DNA from: Phaeobacter sp. A36a-5a
GTDB lineage: Bacteria > Pseudomonadota > Alphaproteobacteria > Rhodobacterales > Rhodobacteraceae
Reading direction: 5' to 3'
NCBI RefSeq assembly: GCF_037911135.1
Contig: NZ_JBBLYU010000001.1
Span: forward strand, 1,178,001 to 1,242,000
DNA: 64,000 bases
Shown here: positions 25,908-35,041 of the stretch, one piece after another
How the letters are laid out: every line of letters begins with the position of its first letter
Position numbering within the stretch: position 1 is the first letter of the stretch
Translations under genes and position numbers: made by a program
Notes under the pieces: generated by a model
Seen by the model: only the letters and a program-made list of their open reading frames with translations
Database searches by the model: none
Told to the model about the DNA's origin: nothing

Positions 25908-26572
25908 AGGCGGCTGTTGTTGTCTTCCCCGGGTCCAACTGCGACCGCGATCTGGCGGTGGCGTTTGAACAGGCGGGCTGTGACGTCTCCATGGTCTGGC
26001 ACAAGGACAGCGCGCTGCCCGAGGGTGTCGACATCGTTGGCGTGCCGGGCGGGTTTTCCTATGGCGACTATCTGCGCTGCGGCGCCATTGCCGCCCAGTC
26101 ACCGATCTGCCAAGCGGTTGTCGATCATGCCAATCGCGGTGGCTATGCCATCGGCGTGTGCAACGGCTTCCAAATTCTGACCGAAACCGGCGTGCTGCCG
26201 GGCGCTCTGTTGCGCAATGCCGGTCTGAAATACATCTGCCGCACCGTCGATTTGCAGGTGGCGACAGCCGACAGCGTCTTTACCGAAGGCTATGCGGCAG
26301 GTGATGTGATCGGCGTGCCGATCGCGCATCACGACGGCAACTACTATGCTGATGCCGACACCATCGCCGCGCTTCAGGATCAGGACCGCGTCGCCTTCCG
26401 CTATGTCGACAATCCCAATGGCTCGGTTGCCGATATTGCCGGTATCCTGTCGGAAAACCGCCGGGTTCTGGGCATGATGCCTCACCCGGAGCGGGCTGCG
26501 GATGCAGGCCACGGGGGCACCGACGGGGCGGCAGTGTTCCGCGCATTGGCCGGGCTAGTCACTGCGGCGTGA
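25904..26572 (+). CDS. purQ: FGAM synthase glutaminase subunit PurQ
   Basis: A 222-residue class I glutamine amidotransferase. The nucleophile Cys is in [10 protein letters not shown], the catalytic His-Glu in MMPHPERA, and GSNCDRDL marks the N-terminus. It supplies ammonia from glutamine to PurL. Its ATG overlaps the purS stop, indicating coupled translation and fixed stoichiometry. Confidence 0.96.
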   Translation: MKAAVVVFPGSNCDRDLAVAFEQAGCDVSMVWHKDSALPEGVDIVGVPGGFSYGDYLRCGAIAAQSPICQAVVDHANRGGYAIGVCNGFQILTETGVLPGALLRNAGLKYICRTVDLQVATADSVFTEGYAAGDVIGVPIAHHDGNYYADADTIAALQDQDRVAFRYVDNPNGSVADIAGILSENRRVLGMMPHPERAADAGHGGTDGAAVFRALAGLVTAA

Positions 26573-26609
26573 CTTGTGAATGCGCGGCGGCTTGCGTTAG
26601 GTTTTGCCT

Positions 26610-28379
26610 ATGACTGCCGCGCGTGACGCAACCCTATCCTCTGGAAAACCGCGCTCCCGCACGACCTCGTGGCGGGTGCGTCTTGCTTTGCTCTTGCTTA
26701 TGGCCGTCGCTGCGGTGACCGTCTGGGTCACCAATCGTGCGCTGACCGATCGCTTCACCGAAAGCACCCGCAACCGGGCTGAGCTGCGTCTTGCGCTCTA
26801 CTCTGGCAACCTGGTGAGCGAGCTGGGGCGCCACGCCATCGTGCCGCAGCTGCTGGCGCGGGATCAGGCACTGATCTCGGCGCTGCAATCGAATGATTTT
26901 TCGCTCTCGACCCAGCGGCTGATCTCCTTTGTCGAGGAAATCGGCGCCGCCTCCATCATGCTGATGGCGCAGGACGGGCGCACCGTGGCCGCCACCGATC
27001 GTAACCGGTTGGGCCAAACTCACCGCAATGCGGGTTATTTCGTCGACGCGCTGCGCTCCAAAACCACCGTGTTCTCGGCGATCCGCAGCGAGGTCGGCAG
27101 CTATCGTTTCACCTATTCGCGCCGCATCGTCGACACCTCCGGCATCCTCGGGGTGATCGTGGTGGAGGTCGATCTGCAGAAGTTCGAGCGCGCATGGGCA
27201 GGGATTTCGGATGCTGTGATGGTGTCCGACAGCACCGGCACCATCATTCTGGCAACGGAGTCGCGCTGGCGCGGCCTGTCGGAGGCGGATGCGCTGCAAT
27301 TGCAGACCCCTGAGGGGGCCATTCAGCGGGCGATCAGGGCCACCACGGATTGGACCGCGCTGCCCGCCGATGCCTATCTCCAGGGCGAAGCGGTGATGCG
27401 GCTGGAATCCCGGATCCCGTTTCAGGGCTGGCGGCTGACCTCTTTCACCACCTACGCGTCGATCCGCGAGCGGGTGAACACGGTTTTGGCGCTTGAGATC
27501 ATGGGATTCGCCATTCTGCTGGCGCTGGCTTTCTATGCGCTGAGCCGTCGCACCGCGCTGCGCATGGCGCTGTTCCAGCGCGAGTCGGCAGAGCTTCGCG
27601 TATTGAACGCACGGCTACAGCGGGAAATTGCCGAACGCGAACGCATGCAGGAGACCCTCGCAGTCGCCGAACAGAGCCTCGCGCAGAGCTCGAAACTGGC
27701 CGCTCTGGGTGAGATGTCGGCGGCCGTCAGCCACGAGCTGAACCAGCCGCTGGCGGCGATGAAAACCTATCTGGCGGGGGCGCGGCTGCTGCTCAATCGC
27801 AACCGCCCCGAGGAGGCGCTGGCCTCCTTTGGCAGGATCGACGATCTGATTGAACGGATGGGCGCGATCACCCGCCAGCTGAAGTCCTACGCGCGCAAGG
27901 GCGGTGATACGTTCAGCCCCGTAAATATGGGCGATGCGCTTGCCTCCTCGCTGTCGATGATGGAGCCGCAGCTGCGTCAGCGGCACGTCAAGATCGCCCG
28001 TATCCTGCCCGAGGAACCGGTCTATGTGATGGGCGATCGGATGCGGATTGAGCAGGTGATGGTGAACCTGTTGCGAAACGCACTAGATGCTACAAAGTCA
28101 GTCGAAGACCCTGAGGTCGAAATCCTGCTGGCGGCGGGCGAGACAGCCACTCTGTCGGTGCGCGACAACGGGATGGGGATCAAGGATTTCGGCAGCCTGT
28201 TTGAACCCTTCTACACCACCAAGCAGCCGGGGGACGGGGTTGGGTTGGGGCTTGCCATCTCCTCGGGTATCGTGAACGACCTAGGCGGTCGGCTGACCGC
28301 CCGCAACGGGCAGAGCGGTGGCGCCGTATTTGAAATGCAACTGCCGATCCTTGTGGACGGTATCGAGGCCGCGGAATAG
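26610..28379 (+). CDS. dctB: DctB-like C4-dicarboxylate sensor histidine kinase
   Basis: A 589-residue membrane kinase. One membrane segment lies near residues 24-42, then a periplasmic PDC/Cache-like sensor (about 45-285, with FVEEIGAASIMLMAQDGRTVAATDRN), then a second membrane segment near 292-312 and a coiled coil. The H-box is AAVSHELNQPLAAMKTYLAG, the N-box NLLRNALDAT, and the G-boxes DNGMGI and GVGLGLAIS. DctB senses C4-dicarboxylates and phosphorylates DctD. No dct transporter gene is adjacent, so the ligand is uncertain. The start at 26610 has only a weak ribosome site. Confidence 0.85.
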   Translation: MTAARDATLSSGKPRSRTTSWRVRLALLLLMAVAAVTVWVTNRALTDRFTESTRNRAELRLALYSGNLVSELGRHAIVPQLLARDQALISALQSNDFSLSTQRLISFVEEIGAASIMLMAQDGRTVAATDRNRLGQTHRNAGYFVDALRSKTTVFSAIRSEVGSYRFTYSRRIVDTSGILGVIVVEVDLQKFERAWAGISDAVMVSDSTGTIILATESRWRGLSEADALQLQTPEGAIQRAIRATTDWTALPADAYLQGEAVMRLESRIPFQGWRLTSFTTYASIRERVNTVLALEIMGFAILLALAFYALSRRTALRMALFQRESAELRVLNARLQREIAERERMQETLAVAEQSLAQSSKLAALGEMSAAVSHELNQPLAAMKTYLAGARLLLNRNRPEEALASFGRIDDLIERMGAITRQLKSYARKGGDTFSPVNMGDALASSLSMMEPQLRQRHVKIARILPEEPVYVMGDRMRIEQVMVNLLRNALDATKSVEDPEVEILLAAGETATLSVRDNGMGIKDFGSLFEPFYTTKQPGDGVGLGLAISSGIVNDLGGRLTARNGQSGGAVFEMQLPILVDGIEAAE

Positions 28380-28408
28380 CGCGGTATCACTGGATGGAGG
28401 GCACGCGA

Positions 28409-29746
28409 ATGGCACAGGCCATGAAAATCGCGATCGTCGATGATGAACAGGATATGCGACAGTCGATCAGCCAATGGCTGGCGCTGTCTGGCTATGACAC
28501 CGAGACCTTTGCCAGCGCCGAGGACGCGCTAAAGGTGCTGGGGCCGGATTATCCCGGGATTGTCATCTCGGATATCAAGATGCCGGGCATGGACGGGATG
28601 CAGTTCCTGAAGAAACTGATGGGCAGCGACTCTGCCTTGCCGGTCATCATGATCACCGGTCACGGTGATGTGCCAATGGCGGTTGAGGCGATGCGGGTTG
28701 GCGCATTCGACTTTCTCGAAAAACCCTTTAACCCGGATCGCATGTCGGAACTGGCCAAGCGCGCCACCGGGGCCCGCCGCCTGACGCTCGACAACCGGGT
28801 GCTGCGGCGCGAGCTCTCCGACGGCAGCACCATCATGAAGAAACTCATCGGCTCCAGCCCGGTGATGGAGCGCCTGCGCGAGGATATCCTGGATCTGGGG
28901 CAGGCGGATGGCCATGTGCTGATCGACGGCGAAACCGGCACCGGCAAGACGCTGGTGGCCCACGCGCTGCACGCGGTCGGCAGCCGGGCGGGCAAGAAAT
29001 TCGTGCTGGTCTCCTGCGCCGCGCTGGAAGAGGAGGCGCTGTCCAAACGCCTGTTCGGTCCGATGCAGCCCGAAGACAGCTCGCTCCCCGCCATTGAGGA
29101 GGCCCGTGGCGGCACCCTGGTGCTGGAAGATGTCGAAGCCCTGAGCGAAACGCTACAGGCCAAGCTGCTTAGCGTCATCAATGAGCAGGGCATTCCGGGG
29201 GAGACGCGCATCGTGGCGATCTCCAACCTGCAGGAAGCCGGCAAGACCTGCGAAGACGCGCTGCGCCCGGATCTGTTCTACCGGCTTGCCGCGCTTCGGA
29301 TCACCGTGCCGCCACTGCGCCAGCGCGGCGAGGATATCCTGACGCTGTTCACCCGCCTGTCCGAACAGTTTTCCGAAGAATACGGCTGTGACGCACCTCA
29401 GGTGAGCGCCCAGGAGGCCGCGCAGCTGTTGCAGGCGCCCTGGCCGGGCAATGTGCGCCAGCTGATCAATATCGCCGAACGCGCGGTGCTTCAGTCGCGC
29501 CGTGGCTCGGGGACCATTGCATCGCTGTTGATGTCGGACCACGAGGACATGCAACCGGTGATGACCACCGAAGGCAAGCCGCTGAAGGAATATGTCGAAG
29601 CCTTCGAACGGATGCTGATCGACAACACCATGCGGCGCCACAAAGGGTCCATCGCCAGCGTCATGGATGAGCTGTGCCTGCCGCGCCGGACGCTCAACGA
29701 AAAGATGGCCAAATACGGGCTGCAACGCTCCGACTATCTGTCCTGA
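28409..29746 (+). CDS. dctD: DctD-like response regulator lacking the GAFTGA loop
   Basis: A 445-residue regulator. The receiver domain has KIAIVDDEQDM at the N-terminus, the phosphorylated Asp in VISDIKMPGMDG, and Lys in LEKPF. The AAA+ domain has Walker A GETGTGKT, and the arginine-finger region is RPDLFYRL. A FIS-type HTH lies at the C-terminus (KGSIASVMDELCLPRRTLNEKM). The segment that should hold GAFTGA reads LFGPMQPEDSSLP, and Walker B is altered to TLVLEDVEA. Without that loop, sigma54 activation is doubtful; Rhodobacter NtrC is a known precedent. ATG 28409 has a GGAGG site eight bases upstream. Confidence 0.85.
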   Translation: MAQAMKIAIVDDEQDMRQSISQWLALSGYDTETFASAEDALKVLGPDYPGIVISDIKMPGMDGMQFLKKLMGSDSALPVIMITGHGDVPMAVEAMRVGAFDFLEKPFNPDRMSELAKRATGARRLTLDNRVLRRELSDGSTIMKKLIGSSPVMERLREDILDLGQADGHVLIDGETGTGKTLVAHALHAVGSRAGKKFVLVSCAALEEEALSKRLFGPMQPEDSSLPAIEEARGGTLVLEDVEALSETLQAKLLSVINEQGIPGETRIVAISNLQEAGKTCEDALRPDLFYRLAALRITVPPLRQRGEDILTLFTRLSEQFSEEYGCDAPQVSAQEAAQLLQAPWPGNVRQLINIAERAVLQSRRGSGTIASLLMSDHEDMQPVMTTEGKPLKEYVEAFERMLIDNTMRRHKGSIASVMDELCLPRRTLNEKMAKYGLQRSDYLS

Positions 29747-29774
29747 CCGCCAAACCGCGCGTTAACCAAGATTG

Positions 29775-29800
29775 GGCCGCCTCCCTCCTGGGGGCGGTCC
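29775..29800 (+). terminator. Stem-loop after dctD
   Basis: An imperfect GC-rich inverted repeat (GGCCGCCTCCC facing GGGGGCGGTCC) about 30 bases past the stop, followed by TTGTCGTT rather than a clean U-run. It is a likely terminator of the dctBD transcript. Confidence 0.6.
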
Positions 29801-30311
29801 TTGTCGTTCCGGTAACGGAATATTCATGATTTTCAGCCTAGGAACCAAGAGGATAGCATTTAGATTGCAGGTGTGACGAATGACCATTGTCATTACCTAT
29901 CCACAGGTCTTATGCTGCCTAAATGGGGACGGGACTAGAGTGATCCTGCCCCTCTTGATGAGATTCGCTGCCTTTGTTTTTGTCCGGCAAGATCCGAGAA
30001 AGCAAAGTCAGACCGATTGGCCCCGCAGTATTTCGGGGCAGTTTAGCACCTGACTGGGGTTTCCCAGCAGGGATATAATCAGGGCAGGGCGCGGATATTC
30101 CCACCTGTCGGAGAAGAAACGCGATGACGCGCGCGAGAGAGAACAGCAGACAGGCAGGAGGGCCGGACAGATGTTCCGGGGCTAACCGCTGTACTGCATG
30201 GGCCAATCGCGCGCCTCAAGACATCGCCCAGACAAGACACCACCCCAATCGTTCACGTCCGCCCGGAAACGGGCCAGATGCGCGCGTGCGCGGCAGGTGC
30301 ACCAAGGACTC
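29801..30311 (+). other. Long untranslated leader and promoter region of rne
   Basis: About 510 bases without a convincing gene. It holds compact hairpins: GCCCCG/CGGGGC at 30020-30039 and GCCCG-GAAA-CGGGC at 30261-30274, the latter with a GNRA tetraloop shortly before the ribosome site. Known rne genes have long leaders through which RNase E represses its own mRNA, so a similar autoregulatory role is inferred. No transcription start is identified. Confidence 0.5.
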
Positions 30312-33227
30312 ATGGCAAAGAAGATGCTTATTGATGCCACCCACGCGGAAGAGACCCGCGTTGTGGTGGTCGATGGAAACAAGGTTGAGGAATTTGACTT
30401 TGAATCCGAAAACAAACGTCAGCTCGCTGGCAATATCTACCTCGCAAAAGTAACCCGCGTCGAACCTTCGCTGCAGGCAGCTTTTGTGGACTATGGCGGC
30501 AACCGCCATGGATTCCTTGCTTTTTCGGAAATTCATCCCGACTATTACCAGATCCCCGTCGCCGACCGTGAGGCCCTGATGGAGGAAGAGCGCGCCTATG
30601 CCGAGGCACAGCGCGCCCGTGATGACGAGGAAGAGGCAAGGCCTGCCAAGCGCCAGCCGCGGTCGCGTCGTGGTCGCACACGGGCTGCCGAGGTGAAATC
30701 CGCCGATGTCGTCGAGACGAAGGATGTCAGCCCGGAGGCCAGCGAAGGCGGCGCCGACATCGCGGGTATGGAAACCATCGACCTGACCGATGAAATGGCC
30801 GCAGCTGACACCAAGCTGGCGGATGTGCCCGAGGCCTCAGACGGCAATGAGACCGCCGCCGCAGAGGTGGTTGTCGAAGAAGCGGTGAAGGAAGCTTCGC
30901 CAGAGCCGGAAGCACAGGACGACAGCTCCGCTGACGATCTTGCGGCAGAGGCAGAAGACGCTTCTGATGCGGCTGCCGATGACGACGGCGACGATGCCGA
31001 GACCGCTGCCGATGCGACGGCCAAGGATGAGAATATCGAATCCGTTGCCGAGGAAGACGACAGCGAAGACATTCGTCCGGTGCGCAAACCGCGCCCGCGT
31101 CGCTACAAGATCCAGGAAGTCATCAAGGTCCGTCAGGTCCTGCTGGTTCAGGTCGTGAAAGAAGAGCGCGGCAACAAAGGCGCAGCACTCACCACCTATC
31201 TGTCGCTGGCTGGCCGCTACTGCGTGCTGATGCCCAACACCGCGCGCGGTGGTGGTATCTCGCGCAAGATCACCAATGCCGCCGACCGCAAAAAGCTGAA
31301 AGATATCGCGGTTGAACTGGACGTGCCGAGCGGCGCGGGGCTGATCGTGCGCACCGCCGGTGCCAAACGCACGAAATCCGAGATCAAGCGTGACTATGAA
31401 TACCTCCAGCGCCTGTGGGAGCAGATCCGCGAACTGACGCTGAAATCCATCGCACCGGCTAAGATCTACGAAGAGGGCGATCTGATCAAACGCTCGATCC
31501 GCGACCTCTACAGCCGCGAGATCGACGAGGTTCTGGTTGAGGGCGAACGCGGCTACCGCATCGCCAAGGACTTCATGAAAATGATCATGCCGTCCCACGC
31601 CAAGAACGTGAAAAACTATCAGGATCAGCTGCCGCTCTTTGCCCGGTTCCAGGTCGAAAGCTACCTCGGCGCGATGTTCAATCCGACCGTTCAGCTGAAA
31701 TCCGGCGGTTACATCGTGATCGGCGTGACCGAGGCGCTGGTGGCAATCGACGTGAACTCCGGTCGCGCCACCAAGGAAGGCTCGATCGAGGAAACCGCGC
31801 TCAAGACCAACCTGGAGGCCGCCGAAGAGGTGGCGCGCCAGTTGCGTCTGCGTGACCTTGCCGGTCTGATCGTCATCGACTTTATCGACATGGACGAGCG
31901 CAAGAACAACGCCGCCGTCGAAAAGCGCATGAAGGACAAGCTGAAGACCGACCGCGCCCGTATTCAGGTGGGCCGGATCTCCGGCTTTGGCCTGATGGAA
32001 ATGTCGCGTCAGCGTCTGCGTCCCGGCATGATCGAGGCGACCACCGCGCCGTGTCCGCATTGTCACGGCACCGGTCTGATCCGGTCGGATGACTCGCTGG
32101 CGCTGTCGATCCTGCGCCAGATCGAGGAAGAGGGCACCCGCCGTCGTTCCCGCGAGGTGCTGGTGCGCTGCCCGGTCAGCATTGCCAACTATCTGATGAA
32201 CCAGAAACGCGAGCATATCGCCCAGATCGAAACCCGTTACGGCCTGTCCGTGCGGATCGAGGGTGACCCGCATCTGGTCAGCCCGGATTTCTCGCTCGAG
32301 AAGTTCAAGACCGCCTCGCGTGTGGTTCCTGTTGTCACGACGCCGGTGGTATCCGTTGATACCTCGATCATGGATCAGGTCGACGCCGACGAGGCGGCCG
32401 AGGAGGCCGATGATGAGGTCGAGACCGATTCCAATGACGCGGATGTCGCAGAGACCCAAGCCTCTGGCGACGAGGGCGATGGGGACAACAAACCCAAGCG
32501 CAAGCGTCGTCGCCGGCGGCGGCGGAAGTCCTCCGGCGGTGAGGGCGATGAGACCAACGGCGACGCTCAGGCGGATGCGAAATCCGATGACCAGAAGGCC
32601 GCAGACTCGGCAGATGGCGACGCAGACGACGGCGACGACAAAGCTGATGCCGCCGAAGGCAAGGACGCCGCACCCGAGGAGGGTGAGGGCGAGGTGAAGA
32701 AACGCACCCGCACCCGCACCCGTTCGCGCAGCCGGAAGAAGAAGACCGATGAGACCGTGGCAGCCGATGGTGAGACACCGGACGAAGCCGGCGCAGAGGA
32801 GGCGGATCCCGCCCCGGAGCCTTCGGATGAGCAGGTGACGGCAGAGGAGGCGTCTGTGGAGGCCCCGACCGAGGAGGAGGTGGCACCCACACCAGCAGTA
32901 GCTCTCAACGGGGCGGCTCCGGTGGAAGAAACCCAAGCGGCAGACACCGTCTCCACACCCGAACAGCCAGACGCTGCGGAGGTTGAGCCGACCGCCGCGC
33001 AGGAGGTTCCAGCCGAACCGGCAACGGCCGACCCGATCGAGACCGATGAAGCGACCGCGCAGGATGTGGCCGCAGATCACGTCGAGGCGCCGACGGAGAC
33101 CGCTGCCGAAGCGCCTAGCGAAGCGGCGCCTGAGGACCAGGCCGAACCTGCGCTGGCAGGCGCAGAGGCGGAGCCAGTCAGCCCGCCCAAGCCCAAGCGG
33201 CGCGGCTGGTGGTCGGTTGGCAGCTGA
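30312..33227 (+). CDS. rne: Ribonuclease E
   Basis: A 971-residue RNase E/G family endonuclease, core of RNA decay and rRNA processing. The S1 domain begins near residue 35 and is interrupted from about 100 to 255 by an acidic Ala/Glu/Asp-rich insertion, as in other alphaproteobacteria. Catalytic Asp residues are D480 (AIDVNSG) and D523 (IDFIDM). The Zn-link is CPHC at 581-584. The last roughly 290 residues are acidic, with Arg-rich blocks (KPKRKRRRRRRRKSS, RTRTRTRSRSRKKK) for RNA and degradosome contacts. ATG 30312 has an AAGGA site; the longer upstream frame is leader. Confidence 0.95.
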   Translation: MAKKMLIDATHAEETRVVVVDGNKVEEFDFESENKRQLAGNIYLAKVTRVEPSLQAAFVDYGGNRHGFLAFSEIHPDYYQIPVADREALMEEERAYAEAQRARDDEEEARPAKRQPRSRRGRTRAAEVKSADVVETKDVSPEASEGGADIAGMETIDLTDEMAAADTKLADVPEASDGNETAAAEVVVEEAVKEASPEPEAQDDSSADDLAAEAEDASDAAADDDGDDAETAADATAKDENIESVAEEDDSEDIRPVRKPRPRRYKIQEVIKVRQVLLVQVVKEERGNKGAALTTYLSLAGRYCVLMPNTARGGGISRKITNAADRKKLKDIAVELDVPSGAGLIVRTAGAKRTKSEIKRDYEYLQRLWEQIRELTLKSIAPAKIYEEGDLIKRSIRDLYSREIDEVLVEGERGYRIAKDFMKMIMPSHAKNVKNYQDQLPLFARFQVESYLGAMFNPTVQLKSGGYIVIGVTEALVAIDVNSGRATKEGSIEETALKTNLEAAEEVARQLRLRDLAGLIVIDFIDMDERKNNAAVEKRMKDKLKTDRARIQVGRISGFGLMEMSRQRLRPGMIEATTAPCPHCHGTGLIRSDDSLALSILRQIEEEGTRRRSREVLVRCPVSIANYLMNQKREHIAQIETRYGLSVRIEGDPHLVSPDFSLEKFKTASRVVPVVTTPVVSVDTSIMDQVDADEAAEEADDEVETDSNDADVAETQASGDEGDGDNKPKRKRRRRRRRKSSGGEGDETNGDAQADAKSDDQKAADSADGDADDGDDKADAAEGKDAAPEEGEGEVKKRTRTRTRSRSRKKKTDETVAADGETPDEAGAEEADPAPEPSDEQVTAEEASVEAPTEEEVAPTPAVALNGAAPVEETQAADTVSTPEQPDAAEVEPTAAQEVPAEPATADPIETDEATAQDVAADHVEAPTETAAEAPSEAAPEDQAEPALAGAEAEPVSPPKPKRRGWWSVGS

Positions 33228-33242
33228 TCAGCAAAACCAAAG

Positions 33243-33269
33243 AAAGGCGGGCGTTTAGCCCGCCTTTTT
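33243..33269 (+). terminator. Rho-independent terminator of rne
   Basis: A perfect 10-bp stem AAAGGCGGGC (33243-33252), 5-base loop, complement to 33267, then TT. It lies 15 bases past the rne stop. Confidence 0.9.
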
Positions 33270-33302
33270 CATGTCAGGCCTCAAGACATCAGGAGCACCT
33301 CC

Positions 33303-33725
33303 ATGCAGAGCGAGCCCCCCGTGATGGATCCGTTATTGGATCAGCTGCTGGCGGCGGAAACCGCCGTCTGGACGGCGTTGCAGCGGGGTGATGTTGCCGC
33401 GGACCGCGCCGCGCTGCATCCGCAGTTTCTGGGCGTCTACCCCAGCGGCTTTGCCGGGCGCGACGATCATTGCGAACAACTGGCCAACGGACCCACAGTG
33501 GCATGGTTCAGACTTGAGCAGGCGCGCGTCATGTCGTTGGCACCCGATTGCGCGTTGCTCGCCTATCGTGCCACCTATGCCCGCCCGGACCAGACCGGCG
33601 GGGATGCAGAGGCCGCCACAATGTATGTCAGTTCAATCTGGCAGCGCGTCGATGCGGTCTGGATCAATATCTTCAGCCAGGACACCGAGGCCCTGCCAGA
33701 GGGGGCGGAAAACCCGCTCCCCTAG
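33303..33725 (+). CDS. DUF4440 / NTF2-like protein
   Basis: A 140-residue protein with the cystatin-like NTF2 fold pattern: ETAVWTALQRGD helix, LHPQFLGVYPSGFAGRDDH, and the strands VMSLAPDCALLAYRATY and VSSIWQRVDAVWINIF. The family includes small-ligand binding proteins and enzymes; the role here is unknown. A GGAG site precedes the ATG at 33303. It stands alone behind rne. Confidence 0.75.
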   Translation: MQSEPPVMDPLLDQLLAAETAVWTALQRGDVAADRAALHPQFLGVYPSGFAGRDDHCEQLANGPTVAWFRLEQARVMSLAPDCALLAYRATYARPDQTGGDAEAATMYVSSIWQRVDAVWINIFSQDTEALPEGAENPLP

Positions 33726-33807
33726 GCGCTGGCGATCACCAGCCCGCCCAGGCGCACAGCCTGTCCATGTCCGTACCCCGAACAGAGGGTTTCACGGGCT
33801 GATAGGC

Positions 33808-34041
33808 TCAGCCGCCTTTGCGGATCAGATAGGTCTGATGTTTCGGATTGTCGCGGATTTCCAACAGCTCATGGCCCGCCTCATGACAGAAATGCGGGAT
33901 ATCCACCACCGCTGCCGGATCGTCGGCATGAACCTCCAGAACCATGCCAGAGGCCAATGGTTTCAGGCGTTTGCGTGCCTTCAGTACGGGCAGGGGGCAC
34001 AGCAGCCCGATTGCGTCCAGAGTCTCTTTGGTGTCGGTCAT
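33808..34041 (-). CDS. tusA: TusA-family sulfur carrier protein
   Basis: A 77-residue protein with the signature DAIGLLCPLPVLKARKRL, whose CPxP Cys near residue 15 carries persulfide sulfur. TusA proteins relay sulfur for tRNA thiolation, molybdenum cofactor or other thiol pathways. An in-frame ATG nine codons upstream (34068) is an alternative start. It is divergent from ccdA. Confidence 0.88.
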   Translation of the reverse strand: MTDTKETLDAIGLLCPLPVLKARKRLKPLASGMVLEVHADDPAAVVDIPHFCHEAGHELLEIRDNPKHQTYLIRKGG

Positions 34042-34134
34042 ACCTTGCAGATAATCCGGTTGTTTCATCCTGTCCACAAGGTTGTGACCGGCGCCCCCCG
34101 TGACCTTTGCAAGAGGCTGGTCTAAGGATTGGGC

Positions 34135-34887
34135 ATGTTTGGTATTGAAATCATCGACGCAGGGCTGATCCCTGCCATGCTGGTGGCGCTGACGGCTGGA
34201 TTGATCAGCTTTCTGTCGCCCTGTGTGCTGCCCATCGTGCCGCCCTATCTGGCCTATATGAGCGGCGTTTCCATTGGCGAGATTCAGGGCACGACCCAAG
34301 CCCGGCGCAAGGCCATCGTCGCGGCGCTGTTCTTTGTCATGGGGCTGTCGACGGTGTTTCTGCTGCTTGGGTTCACGGCCTCGGCTTTTGGTGCCTTTGT
34401 GCTGCAGAATCAGGAACTCTTTGCGCAGATCTCAGGCGTTGTCGTAATCATTTTCGGCCTGCATTTCCTGTCGGTTTTCCGCATTCCGATCCTTGACCGC
34501 GAGGCGCGGATGGAAACCGATCAATCCGGTGGCTCGGCCGTGGGGGCCTATATTCTCGGGCTCGCCTTTGCCTTTGGCTGGACGCCCTGTATCGGCCCGC
34601 AGCTCGGTGCCATTCTTTCGCTGGCGGCGACCGAGGCATCGGTGGCGCGCGGTACGCTGCTGCTCGGGATCTACGCGCTTGGTCTTGGCGTGCCGTTCCT
34701 GCTGGCGGCGATCTTCCTGACCCGGTCGATGGTCCTGATGAACCGGATCAAACCCTACATGGGGGTGATCGAGAAGTTCATGGGCCTGCTGCTGATTGTT
34801 GTCGGGTTCATGCTGGTCACCGGCCTTTTCTCTGAGTTCTCTTTCTGGCTGCTTGAGACCTTCCCGGCGCTGGCCACCCTCGGCTGA
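34135..34887 (+). CDS. ccdA: Cytochrome c biogenesis thiol-disulfide transporter CcdA
   Basis: A 250-residue membrane protein with six predicted spans. The redox Cys pair is visible in LISFLSPCVLPIVPPYLAYMSG (span 1) and FGWTPCIGPQLG (span 4). CcdA moves electrons from cytoplasmic thioredoxin to periplasmic thiol proteins that keep apocytochrome c Cys reduced. ATG 34135 has an AAGGA site six bases upstream. It is divergent from tusA with 93 bp between. Confidence 0.93.
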   Translation: MFGIEIIDAGLIPAMLVALTAGLISFLSPCVLPIVPPYLAYMSGVSIGEIQGTTQARRKAIVAALFFVMGLSTVFLLLGFTASAFGAFVLQNQELFAQISGVVVIIFGLHFLSVFRIPILDREARMETDQSGGSAVGAYILGLAFAFGWTPCIGPQLGAILSLAATEASVARGTLLLGIYALGLGVPFLLAAIFLTRSMVLMNRIKPYMGVIEKFMGLLLIVVGFMLVTGLFSEFSFWLLETFPALATLG

Positions 34888-34946
34888 CCTGCCGTCCGGG
34901 CTGGCGGTCCCTTTGCGCCGTTGCCACGGCATCCCCGCCCGAGATC

Positions 34947-34980
34947 GCCCCGTCTGACAGAGGTCCGGCGGGGCTTACTC
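34947..34980 (+). terminator. Possible terminator after ccdA
   Basis: GCCCCG at 34947-34952 pairs with CGGGGC at 34969-34974 (16-base loop), followed by TTACTC and TTTTT. The long loop makes it weak. Confidence 0.4.
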
Positions 34981-35041
34981 TTTTTGCAAGGCACCGCTAA
35001 GCTGGCGCGACGACAAACAGGCAAATCGGGTCGCGCAGTCC

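Noticed and set aside
30837-33080. A 747-residue open frame on the minus strand
   Set aside because: It is antisense to rne. The acidic and GC-rich codon pattern of rne keeps the opposite frame open; it shows no family motifs and no ribosome site.
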